Source of the DNA: DATAOG01 sp963840925
GTDB taxonomy: Bacteria > Pseudomonadota > Alphaproteobacteria > Geminicoccales > Geminicoccaceae
DNA length: 64,000 nt
Reading direction: 5' to 3'
NCBI GenBank assembly: GCA_963840925.1
Contig: CAWJAY010000002.1
Location: forward strand, 122,839-186,838
Within the stretch, counting starts at the first letter, position 1. Each line of letters begins with the position of its first letter. Positions 16,399 through 25,542 of the stretch are shown here, piece after piece. Both the position numbers and the translations under genes were made by a program. Under the pieces are notes generated by a model, which was not told the DNA's origin, ran no database searches, and was given only the letters and a program-made list of their open reading frames with translations.

Positions 16399-17725
16399 TC
16401 AAGGGCTTTGCCGCGCCAAATCCACCGCGCCGACGATCACGTTCATTGCAGCCGGAGGCGGCGCCGCTTCGGCGACGCGTACAGCGGCTTTGATCCGGGC
16501 GCTCGCGGCCGCGGCCGCGGCCGCGTTGCGGGCATGGACGATCGCGAACGGCTGGTCCGGCCCGACGTGCTCACCCAAGCCCTTGACCTCGGACAGGCCG
16601 ACCGCATGATCGATCCGATCGGTCGGGCCTTGCCGGCCGCCCCCGAGCGTGATCACCGCAAGACCGAGCGCCCGGACGTCGATCGCCGCGACCGCGCCGG
16701 CCGCCGGCAGGTCGACTGGGCGTTGGACCGGCGCCGCCGCCAGGTGGCCGGCCGGCCGCTCGAGGAGATCGCCGGGACCGCCGAGCGCCCGGACCATCCG
16801 GGCAAAGCGCTCGGCCGCAGCGCCGCTATCGAGCGCGCGCTCGACCCGCGCCCGGGCGCCTTGCGCGCTGCCGGCGATCGCCAGAAGCTCGGCCGCGAGC
16901 GCCAGCGTCACCTCCTTGAGCCGCGGCTCCGCGCCGCGGCCGGCCAGGACGTCGATCGCTTCCTGCAGCTCGAGCGCATTGCCGGCGCTGCGCCCTAGGC
17001 ATTGGTTCATGTCGGTCAAGAGCGCCGAGCAGCGCAGCCCGGCGCCGTTGGCGACCTCGACCAGCGTCGTGGCGAGGTCCCGGGCCGCGGCCAGGCTCGG
17101 CAGGAAGGCGCCGGAGCCGACCTTGACGTCCAGGACCAGCGCATCGAGGCCGGCCGCGAGCTTCTTGGACAGGATCGAGGCCGTAATCAAGGGCGTCGAA
17201 CTCGACCGTGGCGGTGACGTCGCGGATCGCATAGAGGCGCCGGTCGGCCGGCGCCAGATCGCCGGTCTGGCCGATGATCGCGCAGCCGGCCTCGTGCACG
17301 GCCCGGCGCAGCGCGTCGAGGTCGGGAGCGGTGTTGTAGCCGGGGATGCTGTCGAGCTTGTCCAGCGTGCCGCCGGTGTGGCCGAGACCGCGGCCGGAAA
17401 TCATCGGCACGTAGGCGCCGCAGGCCGCGAGGATCGGGGCCAGGATCAGGCTCACCTTGTCGCCGACGCCACCGGTCGAATGCTTGTCGAGCACCGGCCC
17501 GTCGAGATCGTCCCAGCGCAGCCGGCGGCCGGACGCGGTCATGGCGCGGGTCAGCGCCACCGTCTCGGCGCGGCTCATGCCCTTGAAGTAAACCGCCATC
17601 GCGAAGGCCGCGACCTGGCCGTCGGTGATCCGCCCGGCGGTCAGGCCGTCGACGAAGTCCGCGATCTCGGCGGGGTCGAGCGCCTGACCGTCCCGCTTTC
17701 GCCGGATGATCTCCTGCGGCAGCAT
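16399..17725 (-). pseudogene. deoA: Thymidine phosphorylase with a one-base frameshift
   Basis: The combined frames give about 441 residues, matching E. coli DeoA in length. The start MLPQEIIRRKRDG and LDKHSTGGVGDKVSL, the pyrimidine phosphorylase signature, are in the first frame. Near 17205 an extra T breaks the frame after RDVTATVE; the second frame resumes with STPLITASILSKKLAAGLDA and VKVGSGAF (phosphate site), running to the stop at 16399. DeoA converts thymidine to thymine and deoxyribose-1-phosphate. The nearby deoC and Cdd-PNP genes belong to the same salvage pathway. Functional if the indel is an error. Confidence 0.85.
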
Positions 17726-17786
17726 GGCCGGAGCCGGCCGCCGGACCCGGGCCCGGCCCGGGCGGGGTTTTGGCCGCGCGTCGCGC

Positions 17787-18800
17787 TCAGGAGGGTTCAC
17801 GCACCACCAGGCAGTCGCCGCCGCGCTGCTTGAGCTTGCTGCACGCGGCCAGGGCCTCGCGCTCGGCGACGAACGGGCCGACCTGGACCAGGTGCCGGGT
17901 GCCGCGGGCGGTCTGGGTCGGCAAGACGTAGCGATGGAGCTTTTTGGCCGACGGCCCGAACTGGGCGACGAAATCATGCCAGACGTATTCGACGTTGCGC
18001 TGGTCGCGCAGCATCGCGAGCTGGACGCGGTATTGGCTGGCCGGAGCGGACGCTGCCGGTGCCGACGGCAGTGGCGTGACCCGCGCTTGGGCAGCGCTCG
18101 GGCGCGGGGTTGCGGCAAGCTCCTCGGCCGTGACGTTCGCGGCGGCCAGCACCACCGGCGGCAGCGCGGCCGGCGCTGCGATCTGGACTGGTGCTGCCGG
18201 GTCGGCGGGGAAGGCTGCGACCGGGCCAGCCGGCTCTATCCGGCTCGCGGTCTCGCGCGCGGCGGCCGCGGTCGGTCCGCTGCGGTCGCGGCCCGGCACC
18301 TGGCGCGCGCTCGCCTGCGCGAGGCTGGTCACCGACCAGGGTGCCGGAGTCGAGAGCACTGAACGCGGCGCGCCGTGCTGCGCCCGCACGTCCGAGGCCG
18401 CGGGTTGGAGCGCCAGGGTCACGAGGTGGGTGGTGACCAGGCCCGCCAGCACGCCGGCGCCGGCGGCTCCGACCAGCCACAACGCGCCCGCCCACAGGCG
18501 TCCGCTCCTGCTCGCCTCGCGCCAGGTCGGCTCGGTCGTCCGGAGCGTGCGGGCGCGGAGTTCGGTGCCGGCCATCGCCGGCGGCGCGGCCGCGATCGCG
18601 GCCTCGAAGCGGTTAAACCGCGGGCCCGACGCGCGCTCGCGCACGAAGCGCGCTTCCAACAGCTCGTAGGCTTCGGGGCGGGCACGGGCCTCGTCGTAAT
18701 CCCAGGCCTCCGCGTCATCCCAGGTCCCGGACGGGCTCCAATTCTCGGCCCACATCTCCGGCTCGCCTTGCCGTGGAGCCTCGAAGCGGCCAGCGGTCAT
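17787..18800 (-). CDS. SPOR-domain membrane protein
   Basis: 337 residues. An acidic N-terminal cytoplasmic part is followed by one transmembrane helix near residues 102-131 (LWLVGAAGAGVLAGLVTTHL). A long Ala/Pro-rich periplasmic linker leads to a C-terminal SPOR domain (about 257-337: YRVQLAMLRDQRNVEYVW, then RHLVQVGPFVAEREALAACS and CLVV). SPOR domains bind denuded glycan strands of septal peptidoglycan, so a division or envelope role is expected. It lies 61 bases upstream of deoA on the same strand. A promoter is proposed at 18836-18864. Confidence 0.85.
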   Translation of the reverse strand: MTAGRFEAPRQGEPEMWAENWSPSGTWDDAEAWDYDEARARPEAYELLEARFVRERASGPRFNRFEAAIAAAPPAMAGTELRARTLRTTEPTWREASRSGRLWAGALWLVGAAGAGVLAGLVTTHLVTLALQPAASDVRAQHGAPRSVLSTPAPWSVTSLAQASARQVPGRDRSGPTAAAARETASRIEPAGPVAAFPADPAAPVQIAAPAALPPVVLAAANVTAEELAATPRPSAAQARVTPLPSAPAASAPASQYRVQLAMLRDQRNVEYVWHDFVAQFGPSAKKLHRYVLPTQTARGTRHLVQVGPFVAEREALAACSKLKQRGGDCLVVREPS

Positions 18801-18835
18801 CTGAAATTCCTCCCGGATGCGCGACCAGCAAATCA

Positions 18836-18864
18836 GTTCTAGACGATTTTTATCTTTTATGCAA
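18836..18864 (-). promoter_or_regulatory. Candidate sigma-70 promoter for the SPOR gene
   Basis: On the minus strand TTGCAT (18864-18859) and TAGAAC (18841-18836) are separated by 17 bases within an AT-rich island of an otherwise GC-rich region. The -10 lies about 35 bases upstream of the SPOR start codon. Confidence 0.5.
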
Positions 18865-18868
18865 GAAA

Positions 18869-18903
18869 GTTAACTGAAAATGTTGACTTAGGAAGTTAAC
18901 CAT
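18869..18903. promoter_or_regulatory. Paired GTTAAC palindromes, possible operator
   Basis: GTTAAC occurs at 18869-18874 and 18895-18900, 26 bases apart, in the AT-rich region between the divergent SPOR and marC genes. The second copy extends to TTAACCAT, which resembles a CtrA half-site of alphaproteobacteria. Binding is speculation. Confidence 0.35.
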
Positions 18904-18967
18904 CGCGGGCGGCGGCCGGCCGGCTGATCATTGCCCAAGGTCCGCGGCCGCGGTTCGATCAAGGGCC

Positions 18968-19600
18968 ATGCTCGACGTCGTCCTGCACGCGCTGGTTACG
19001 CTGTTCGTGGTCATCGACCCGCTCGGGCTGGTCCCGGTGCTGCTCGCGCTGACCGCGGGCATGGCCGCGGCCGACCGGCGCCGGATGGCGCTCAAGGGCG
19101 CCCTGATCGCGGGCCTGATCCTGCTCGGTTTCGGGCTCGTCGGCGATCGTCTGCTCGGCGTGCTCGGGATCGGGCTGCCGGCGTTCCGGATCGCGGGCGG
19201 CCTGATGCTGCTGCTGATCGCGCTCGAGATGGTGTTCGAGCGCCGCATCGACCGCCGCTCGCGCTCGGCGGACGAACTCCGCGACGTCGGCGGGCAGGAC
19301 GACCTCGCGGTCTTCCCGCTCGCGATCCCGCTCCTGTCCGGGCCGGGCGCGATCACCTCGATCATGCTGTTGATGGCGCGCTACGACGGCGAGCCCGCCG
19401 CCCAGGCGATCGTGCTCGCAGCACTTGGCGCGGTGATGGCGCTCTGTGTGGTGATCCTGCTGCTGCTGGAGCCGCTCGAGCGCCTGCTCGGCCCGACGCT
19501 GACCCACGTCGTCTCGCGCCTGCTCGGCGTCCTGCTGGCGGCGCTGGCGGTCCAGTATGTGCTGGACGGCCTGCGCCACGCCTTCGCGATCGGCGGCTGA
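18968..19600 (+). CDS. MarC family integral membrane protein
   Basis: 210 residues with six hydrophobic segments. Characteristic family stretches are VIDPLGLVPVLLALT in TM1 and FPLAIPLLSGPGAITSIMLL in the second half, both strongly conserved in MarC/UPF0056 proteins. They reside in the inner membrane; their function is not established despite the name. Divergent from the SPOR gene and convergent with deoC, with 12 bases between stops. Confidence 0.9.
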   Translation: MLDVVLHALVTLFVVIDPLGLVPVLLALTAGMAAADRRRMALKGALIAGLILLGFGLVGDRLLGVLGIGLPAFRIAGGLMLLLIALEMVFERRIDRRSRSADELRDVGGQDDLAVFPLAIPLLSGPGAITSIMLLMARYDGEPAAQAIVLAALGAVMALCVVILLLLEPLERLLGPTLTHVVSRLLGVLLAALAVQYVLDGLRHAFAIGG

Positions 19601-19612
19601 TCCGGGCGGCTG

Positions 19613-20425
19613 CTACTCGCCGTCCCCGTCGTCGTCGTCATCGTCCGGATCCGGGGGCAGCGCCAGCAGTTTGAGCAGACCGTCGAGCAGCGCCGAGGCG
19701 CCGAAGCGGAGGGTCTCGGGCGCGGTCCAGCCGGGCGCCATCAAGTGGTCGGCGAGGTAGAGGTATTGCGCCGCCTGCTGGACCGTGCGGATGCCGCCCG
19801 CGAGCTTGAGCCCGACCCGGCCTTCGGCCTCCTCGATCACCGCGAGCAGGACCGCGGCCGCATCGAGACTGGCGCCGGGCGCGCCCTTGCCGGTCGAGGT
19901 CTTGAGGAAATCGGCGCCGGCCATCACCGCGGCGCGGGCGGCGGCTGCGATCCGTGCCGGCTCCACGAGCCGCCCGGTCTCGAGCACGACCTTGAGCGTC
20001 CGCTCCGGCGCCTTGGACCGGCAGGCCTGGACCAGCTCGGTCACCAGGCCCAGATCGCCGTCCAGGATCGCCTGGACCGGCGCCACCACGTCGACCTCAT
20101 CGGCGCCGCCGAGCAGCGCATCGGCGGTCTCGCGGGCCGCCCGCGCGAGGTCGTCGGAGCCGTCGGGGAAATTGGCGACGGTGACCAGGCGGACCGGGCT
20201 GTGCGCGAGCCTCGCCTTGGCGATCGGCAGGAAGCGCGGCCAGACGCAGACCCCGGCGACGCCGGTGTCCAGCGCCCGGGCGCACAGCGCATCGACGTCC
20301 GCGCTGGTGACGTCGTCGCCGAGCGCGGTCAGCTCGACCAGCGGCAGGATGCGGGCGGCGGCTTCGCGGGTCGCCGGTGCTGTGGCCGCCGACTGGAGCA
20401 GATCAGCTGAAGGTCGGATCGTCAT
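19613..20425 (-). CDS. deoC: Deoxyribose-phosphate aldolase
   Basis: 270 residues, a class I aldolase TIM barrel. The Schiff-base lysine is in GADFLKTSTGKG, with LKVVLETGRL and VGLKLAGGIRT completing the DeoC pattern. It cleaves 2-deoxyribose-5-phosphate to glyceraldehyde-3-phosphate and acetaldehyde. The C-terminus is unusually acidic (PDPDDDDDDGDGE). Its start overlaps the 3' end of the Cdd-PNP gene by 23 bases, so it is translated in the same operon and takes the pathway product. Confidence 0.93.
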   Translation of the reverse strand: MTIRPSADLLQSAATAPATREAAARILPLVELTALGDDVTSADVDALCARALDTGVAGVCVWPRFLPIAKARLAHSPVRLVTVANFPDGSDDLARAARETADALLGGADEVDVVAPVQAILDGDLGLVTELVQACRSKAPERTLKVVLETGRLVEPARIAAAARAAVMAGADFLKTSTGKGAPGASLDAAAVLLAVIEEAEGRVGLKLAGGIRTVQQAAQYLYLADHLMAPGWTAPETLRFGASALLDGLLKLLALPPDPDDDDDDGDGE

Positions 20426-21632
20426 GCGCGAGCTCCTCGAGCAGGCCGGTCAGCAGACGCTGGAGCGTCGCCGCCGCGCTGCCCGCCTGGGTCAGGGTCT
20501 CGCCGTGGCTGAGCGGTTCTGCCGCCAGCCCGGCCGCGAGGTTGGTCACGATCGAGAGGCCCAGCACCTTGAGCCCGCAATGGCGGGCGCTGATCGCCTC
20601 CGGTACCGTCGACATGCCGACCAGATCGGCGCCGAGCGCCCGGAACGCCCGGATCTCGGCCGGGGTCTCGAAGGCCGGCCCGAGCGTGGCGAGATAGACC
20701 CCGCCCGGCAGCTCGATCCCGAGCCGGCCCGCGACCTGTTGGACGCGGGCGCGGAGGGCGGGGTCGTAAACCTCGGTGAGATCGGGAAAGCGCGGCCCGA
20801 TCGCGGGGTCGTTGACGCCGACCAGCGGGTTCCGGCCGAGCAGATTGATGTGGTCCTCGATCAGCACGACGCTCCCGGGGGCAAGCTCCGGCCGCAGCGT
20901 GCCGGAGGCGTTGGTCAGGATCAGGCAGGCGCAGCCGAGCGCTTTGAGCGTGCGCGGCAAGACGTTGACTGCGGCGGCCGGCACGCCCTCGTACAGATGG
21001 ACCCGGCCCTGCAGGCAGGCAACCGGCACCCCCGCGAACTGGCCCAGCACCAGGCGCCCGGCATGGCCTTCGACGCTCGAGCGCGGAAAGCCCGGGAGAT
21101 CGGCGTAATCGATCGTGGTCGCGTCCTCGAGCGCGTCCGCGATCGCGCCCAGGCCAGAGCCGAGGACGAGCCCGACCCGGGGCGCGAAGCCCGGCCGCCG
21201 GGCCCGGATCACGTCGAGGGCGCTGGGCGCCGACGCCTGCGCCGCGTCGGCCCGGTCCAGGCTGAACGACCACGGCAGCAGCTCGCCCAGGCTCACGGTC
21301 GAGCGCAACCCGGCCGGATCGCACAGGTGAACGCTGACCTCGGGCCCGCCGAACTCGGCCAGCCGCTGGCGGCAGCCGCCGCACGGCGTGCACAGCCGCT
21401 CGCCCGCGGCCAGCACCAGGGCCTCGGTGATCCGTCGCTCGCCCGCCGCGACCAGCGCCGCGAGCGCGCTCGCCTCGGCGCAGTTGCCGAGCGGATAGCT
21501 CGCGTTCTCGACATTCGCGCCAGCGAAGATCTTGCCGGAGCTGGCTCGCACCGCAGCGCCGACCCGAAAATTCGAGTAGGGGGCGTGGGCATGGTCGAAC
21601 GCGGCGCGCGCGGCCGCGAGCAGATCTTCCAT
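20403..21632 (-). CDS. Cytidine deaminase-purine nucleoside phosphorylase fusion
   Basis: 409 residues in one uninterrupted frame from the ATG at 21632. Residues 1-125 are a cytidine deaminase: YSNFRVGAAV, zinc ligands in NCAEASALAAL (CAE) and TPCGGCRQRL (PCxxC). Residues about 135-409 are a trimeric-type purine nucleoside phosphorylase: GLVLGSGLGAIADAL, SSVEGHAGRLVLGQ, LTNASGTLRPELAPGS, GPAFETPAEIRAFRALGADL, VGMSTVPEAI and IVTNLAAGL. The protein would deaminate cytidine/deoxycytidine and phosphorolyse purine nucleosides. It overlaps deoC. I know these activities as separate proteins, so the fusion is notable. Confidence 0.9.
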   Translation of the reverse strand: MEDLLAAARAAFDHAHAPYSNFRVGAAVRASSGKIFAGANVENASYPLGNCAEASALAALVAAGERRITEALVLAAGERLCTPCGGCRQRLAEFGGPEVSVHLCDPAGLRSTVSLGELLPWSFSLDRADAAQASAPSALDVIRARRPGFAPRVGLVLGSGLGAIADALEDATTIDYADLPGFPRSSVEGHAGRLVLGQFAGVPVACLQGRVHLYEGVPAAAVNVLPRTLKALGCACLILTNASGTLRPELAPGSVVLIEDHINLLGRNPLVGVNDPAIGPRFPDLTEVYDPALRARVQQVAGRLGIELPGGVYLATLGPAFETPAEIRAFRALGADLVGMSTVPEAISARHCGLKVLGLSIVTNLAAGLAAEPLSHGETLTQAGSAAATLQRLLTGLLEELAHDDPTFS

Positions 21633-21879
21633 GGTCAACCTCCGCGGCCACTCTAGCGCGTCGAGCCGGGCCCGGCCAACCGGGGCTCGACGCGCAGGCG
21701 GCGCCGCCGCCGGCCGGCGCCATCTCCGGCTGGGGTCGAACGGCGACATGGGGTTTTGGGCCAAGGCCGCTGTGGTTTGCCGGCAGCCCCTGTGGCAGGA
21801 TGCCGATCGCGTGCGCCGCCGGATGGACAGCGCTCTGCGCTGCGGGGCGGCCGGGCTGGGCTGGGGCGTGGGGAGGAAA

Positions 21880-22365
21880 ATGGCTGCGATCGAGGGCGCG
21901 GCTGCCAACTTGGCGCTGTGGGGCTTGGCCGCGGCCGGGCTGGTGCTCGGCGCGCTCGGCGCTGGGCTCGGCCTGCGCCGGAGGGACCGCTGCCGCAGCC
22001 TCGAGGAGCAGCTGGCGCGGCTCGAGGAGGCGGCGCGCGCCGCCCGCGAGCGCGAAGCCAAACGGGCGCGGCTGTCCGCGGCGATCGTGCAGGAGGTGAC
22101 CGTGCGCTCGTACCTCTCGATCCGCAACTACGGTCACGGCGCCGCCCGCGACATCACGGTCTCGATCGACGGCGCGGCGCTCGACCGCTGCCCGCTGATC
22201 GATCCCGACGACCTCGAGCGCGCCCGGGCCGGCGCGGTCGGCGCCCACGCCACGCTCAAGATCCCGCTCCGGCCCGGTGCCGAGCCGGCCAAGCTGCAGC
22301 TCGAGCTGACCTGGTCGGACGGCTCGGGCGAACTGGGTTTCTACGAGGCCGAGCTGACCCGCTGA
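21880..22365 (+). CDS. Small membrane-anchored coiled-coil protein
   Basis: 161 residues from the ATG at 21880, chosen over upstream frame because GGGGAGG precedes it at 4 bases. One transmembrane helix (ALWGLAAAGLVLGALGAGLGL) is followed by a short charged coiled coil (LEEQLARLEEAARAAREREA). A beta-rich domain follows (YLSIRNYGHGAARDITVSID, LELTWSDGSGELGFYEAELT), resembling small CARDB-like or Ig-like folds. No specific family was recognised. It stands between the nucleoside cluster and the TIR gene in the same direction as the latter. Confidence 0.65.
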   Translation: MAAIEGAAANLALWGLAAAGLVLGALGAGLGLRRRDRCRSLEEQLARLEEAARAAREREAKRARLSAAIVQEVTVRSYLSIRNYGHGAARDITVSIDGAALDRCPLIDPDDLERARAGAVGAHATLKIPLRPGAEPAKLQLELTWSDGSGELGFYEAELTR

Positions 22366-22560
22366 CCGCCAGCGGGCACGAAGTTTGAGGGTTCCTTGGC
22401 TTCTCGAAAGCCTAGTTGGCCCGCGATCCCTGAGGCCCAGGTCGACATCTGGCGGCCGTGCACAGACGCGTAGGTTGAGCTCATACGCTGGACAGGCGCT
22501 CAGCCCGACACTACGATTTTCCGCCCATAGCGGCCAATCGATCACCCAGAGCGCCCAGCG

Positions 22561-23670
22561 ATGCCGTGTTTCCTTGGCGAGCCATTCCAGCACGACCTGT
22601 TCGTGAGCTACAGCCACGGCGATTTCGACGGTTCGGGCCACTCCAACCTCAAGACCTGGTCGCAGGCGTTCGCCCGCGAGCTCGAAGGGGAGCTGAGACA
22701 GGACCCGAGGTTCCGCGAGCTGCGCATCTTCTTCGACCAGCACCACCGCCCCGACCAGAGCCTCGATCCGCTCGAAGGCCTGACGCCGCAGCTCAAGGAC
22801 GACATCGGCGCGGCGGGCCTGCTGATCATCCTGATGTCGCCGCACTACCTGCTCTCGAAATGGTGCGCCGACGAGCGCGACTGGTGGCTCGCGTCCCAGC
22901 CCCGCCATGAGCTTGCCACCGATGGCCGGATCGTCATCGCCCGCATCTGGCCGACCGGCGAGGAGCCTTGGCCGCCAGCCCTCGCCGACGCGCGCGGCCA
23001 CCCTCTGGTCGGGTTCACGTTCTACGACCTGAAGAACGCTGCCTCCCACCCCTGGCCTTACGAATGGCCTGACCCGACCGGTGCGAGGGGGCCGTTTCGA
23101 AAGGCGCTTCAGGACACGGTCGCGCGGATCTGGCAACGGCTAAAAAGCGTCAAAGAACAGGTGGAGGAACAGCGGCGTCGGAGAGCCGAAGCCGACCGCC
23201 TGACAGCCGCCAGCGGACAGATCATCTATCTGCATGGGCGCACGATCCATGCCGCGGCCTGGCATCGGGCCCGGCTGGTCTTGAAAGAACGAGCGTTTGT
23301 CGTGCCACCTTCGGAGCCCGACCCGGTCGAGCGCGATCCGGAGCGCGCGCGCGACATCAAGGAACGGCGCGTGGAAGCCTTGACTGGCTGCGATGGTTTG
23401 TTGCTGCTCGGCACGGACGACGGGCGTGCCCTGGAGGCCGACCTGCTCGTGATCGGACGCCAGGATCGACAGCTCGCGCGGGCGCATTCGAACCGGCTGC
23501 TACCCTGCGCCGTGCTCGATATGGCAGGACTCGGGAGTGCTACGCAGGACCGCAAGGAGATGGCGCAGTCGCTCGGGATTGATTGGATCGACGCCACTTC
23601 TGATGTGTGGCCGACCAAGGTTCAGAGCTGGTTGATCGAGGCGAGTGCGGCGGTCGAGCGCGTCCGATGA
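22561..23670 (+). CDS. TIR domain protein with a second C-terminal TIR-like/SEFIR-like half
   Basis: 369 residues. The N-terminal domain begins HDLFVSYSHGD (residues 11-21) and has LLIILMSPHYLLSKWCADER, with Trp101, Cys102 and Glu105 at the position of the catalytic glutamate of NAD-hydrolysing TIR domains. A coiled-coil linker (residues about 185-212) follows. The C-terminal half (IIYLHGRTIHAAAWHRARLV, CDGLLLLGTDDGRALEADLL) has a Rossmann-like rhythm but no clear family. The stop overlaps the start of the nSTAND gene as ATGA, so the two are translationally coupled. TIR plus STAND pairs are common in immune or signalling loci. Confidence 0.8.
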   Translation: MPCFLGEPFQHDLFVSYSHGDFDGSGHSNLKTWSQAFARELEGELRQDPRFRELRIFFDQHHRPDQSLDPLEGLTPQLKDDIGAAGLLIILMSPHYLLSKWCADERDWWLASQPRHELATDGRIVIARIWPTGEEPWPPALADARGHPLVGFTFYDLKNAASHPWPYEWPDPTGARGPFRKALQDTVARIWQRLKSVKEQVEEQRRRRAEADRLTAASGQIIYLHGRTIHAAAWHRARLVLKERAFVVPPSEPDPVERDPERARDIKERRVEALTGCDGLLLLGTDDGRALEADLLVIGRQDRQLARAHSNRLLPCAVLDMAGLGSATQDRKEMAQSLGIDWIDATSDVWPTKVQSWLIEASAAVERVR

Positions 23671-24836
23671 CGCTGGCTTCCCAGGAGCCGCTCGACGCCG
23701 CGTTCGAGGTCGTGCTGCCGCCCGCTCCCTACCCTGGCCTGCGCCCGTTCAACGCCGACGAATGGCCGATCTTCTTCGGTCGCGAGCAGATGACCGATGA
23801 GGTCATCGCGCGGGTGATCCGGCAGCATCTGGTCGTGGTCCACGGTGATTCCGGCTGCGGCAAGAGCTCGCTGGTCCGCGCCGGCGTGCTGGCCCAGCTC
23901 GAACAGGAGCGCGCCCGCAGCGGCGTCCGCTGGCGGACCGCCGCCATGCTGCCGCGCGAAGCGCCGTTGCAGCGGCTCGCCGAGGCGATCGCCGCGCTTC
24001 GAGAAGCCGCAGGCGACGCCGACGAAATCCATCAGATCCGCCGCATCCTCAATCGGGGCGCCGATGCGCCGGCAGCGCTCGCCGAGCTGCTCCGCGGCCA
24101 GACCGACGATCACGTCTGTATCCTGGTCGACCAGTTCGAGGAGCTGTTCAGCTTCGCCCGGGCGCACGGCCGCGAGGAAGCTCAGCTGTTCGTCGACATC
24201 CTGGTCGGCCTCGAGAAGAAGCCGCCGCCGGGCCTGTACGCGATCCTGACCATGCGCTCGGAGTTTTTGGGGGTGTGCGCGCGGTTCCAGGGCCTGGCCG
24301 AGGCGGTCAACCGGACCCAGTACCTGCTGCCGCAGATGGAACCGCCAGCGCTGCTGCGCGCGATCCGCGAGCCCGCGGCGCTCTACGACGGCGAGGTCAG
24401 CCACGCGCTGGCCGAGCGCCTGATCGCCGATGCCGGCGGTGGCCAGGACCAGCTGCCGCTGATCCAGCATGGGCTGATGCTGCTCTGGCGACGGAAGTCG
24501 GTGGCATTGTCCGGCCTGGCCGAGGCAGCCAGCCCATACCTGCACCAGCCGTTCGGGCTCGCCGAGGCGCCTGCGACGTTCCGCCACGAAGACGGCCCGG
24601 CCTGGCGCCTCGGTCTTGAGGACTACCGCGGCAGCGATCTCGCCGGGCTGCTGTCGGACCACGCCGACCAGGTCATGGCGAAAGCCGCTCCCGACGAGCG
24701 CTGCAAGAAGATCGTCGAGCATCTGTTCCGGGCGCTGACCGACATCAACGCCGAGGGCAACGCCGTCCGCCGGCCGCAGACGTTCGCGCAGCTGTTGGCG
24801 GTGACCTATCCCAGACGCCCAGGCAGCGCACCTTGA
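23667..24836 (+). pseudogene. nSTAND-type signalling ATPase, 3' truncated
   Basis: 389 residues as encoded, starting at the ATG that overlaps the TIR stop. The start PYPGLRPFNADEWPIFFGRE is the diagnostic entry of novel STAND NTPases. Walker A is GDSGCGKSSLV (60-70) and Walker B is CILVDQFEELF (151-161), followed by a winged-helix-like segment. Family members continue with a sensor region such as WD40 or TPR repeats. Here the coding ends at about 24806 and the last residues (YPRRPGSAP) are antisense of an unrelated gene, so the sensor is lost. The ATPase core appears intact. Confidence 0.8.
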
Positions 24837-25441
24837 CGCCCCGTAGCGCGAGGCTGGCGAGCCGCGCCAGCGCCGCCCGATTGCGCTTCTCCTTCGGCGT
24901 GCGATAGAGGTTCCACGCATCCTCCAGATGGTGGAATTCGCCTTTCGGCAGCAGTCCGATCAGGTCAAGGAAACTGCAGAAGAGTCTGCGCCGTAAAAGC
25001 GCCGCGTGAGAACCCAAACAGGTAGATCTCGTCACCGGGTCGCCAATTATGCGCTAGGAAGAGGTAGCCGTCGAGCACGCTCTGCTCAAGGCCGCGACCG
25101 ATCAGGTCATCTATCACACGACCAATTCGACCGTTATTGACGCCAATGCCGGCATGGTAAAACGAAATCTGCGCCACATGCTGATCGTCGACCGCCAGGA
25201 TCGCCCCAAAGATCTTGGCGACGTTAGATGGAAATTCGATGGAGTCTCGACCGGCAACGCGAGATCGCCGGCCAACCTCCTGTCGCGGCATCGAAAACGG
25301 GATTAGCAGAGCTTTGCGCCCGATGTCGCATCCGGGCCAGACCCCAGGTCCTTGATCCGCTGGCTCAAGCGAACGCATGTGCCTAGAAGTGTGCTCTTCG
25401 GCGCGCTTCACTGCGTGGTACGTGAACAGCCGTCTTTCCAA
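24808..25441 (-). pseudogene. DUF2235 (Tle1-like) hydrolase, N-terminal half
   Basis: Minus-strand frames encode the N-terminal half of a DUF2235 protein: FPSNVAKIFGAILAVD, VAQISFYHAGIGVNN, then GDEIYLFGFSRGAFTAQT with the nucleophile GFSRG. An extra T near 24985 shifts the frame, after which CSFLDLIGLLPKGEFHHLED and VKVRCLGVWD follow. Coding ends abruptly after GVWD at about 24808, exactly where the nSTAND gene breaks off. Members are phospholipase-like alpha/beta hydrolases, some being type VI effectors. The missing C-terminal half lies upstream on the same strand at 25543-26259. Confidence 0.75.
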
Positions 25442-25542
25442 CTCAGTGACTTACGCGGCAGCCGCGCGCGGGCGGTCTCGATTAGCCCCTGCTTATTGCG
25501 ACATGCCAAGTCAAGCGACTGTCTTCGCTCAGAACTCGGACA

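Noticed and set aside
20422..23136. Minus-strand frame of 904 codons spanning several genes
   Set aside because: It crosses the Cdd-PNP gene and the antisense of the TIR gene in the wrong frames and shows no domain.
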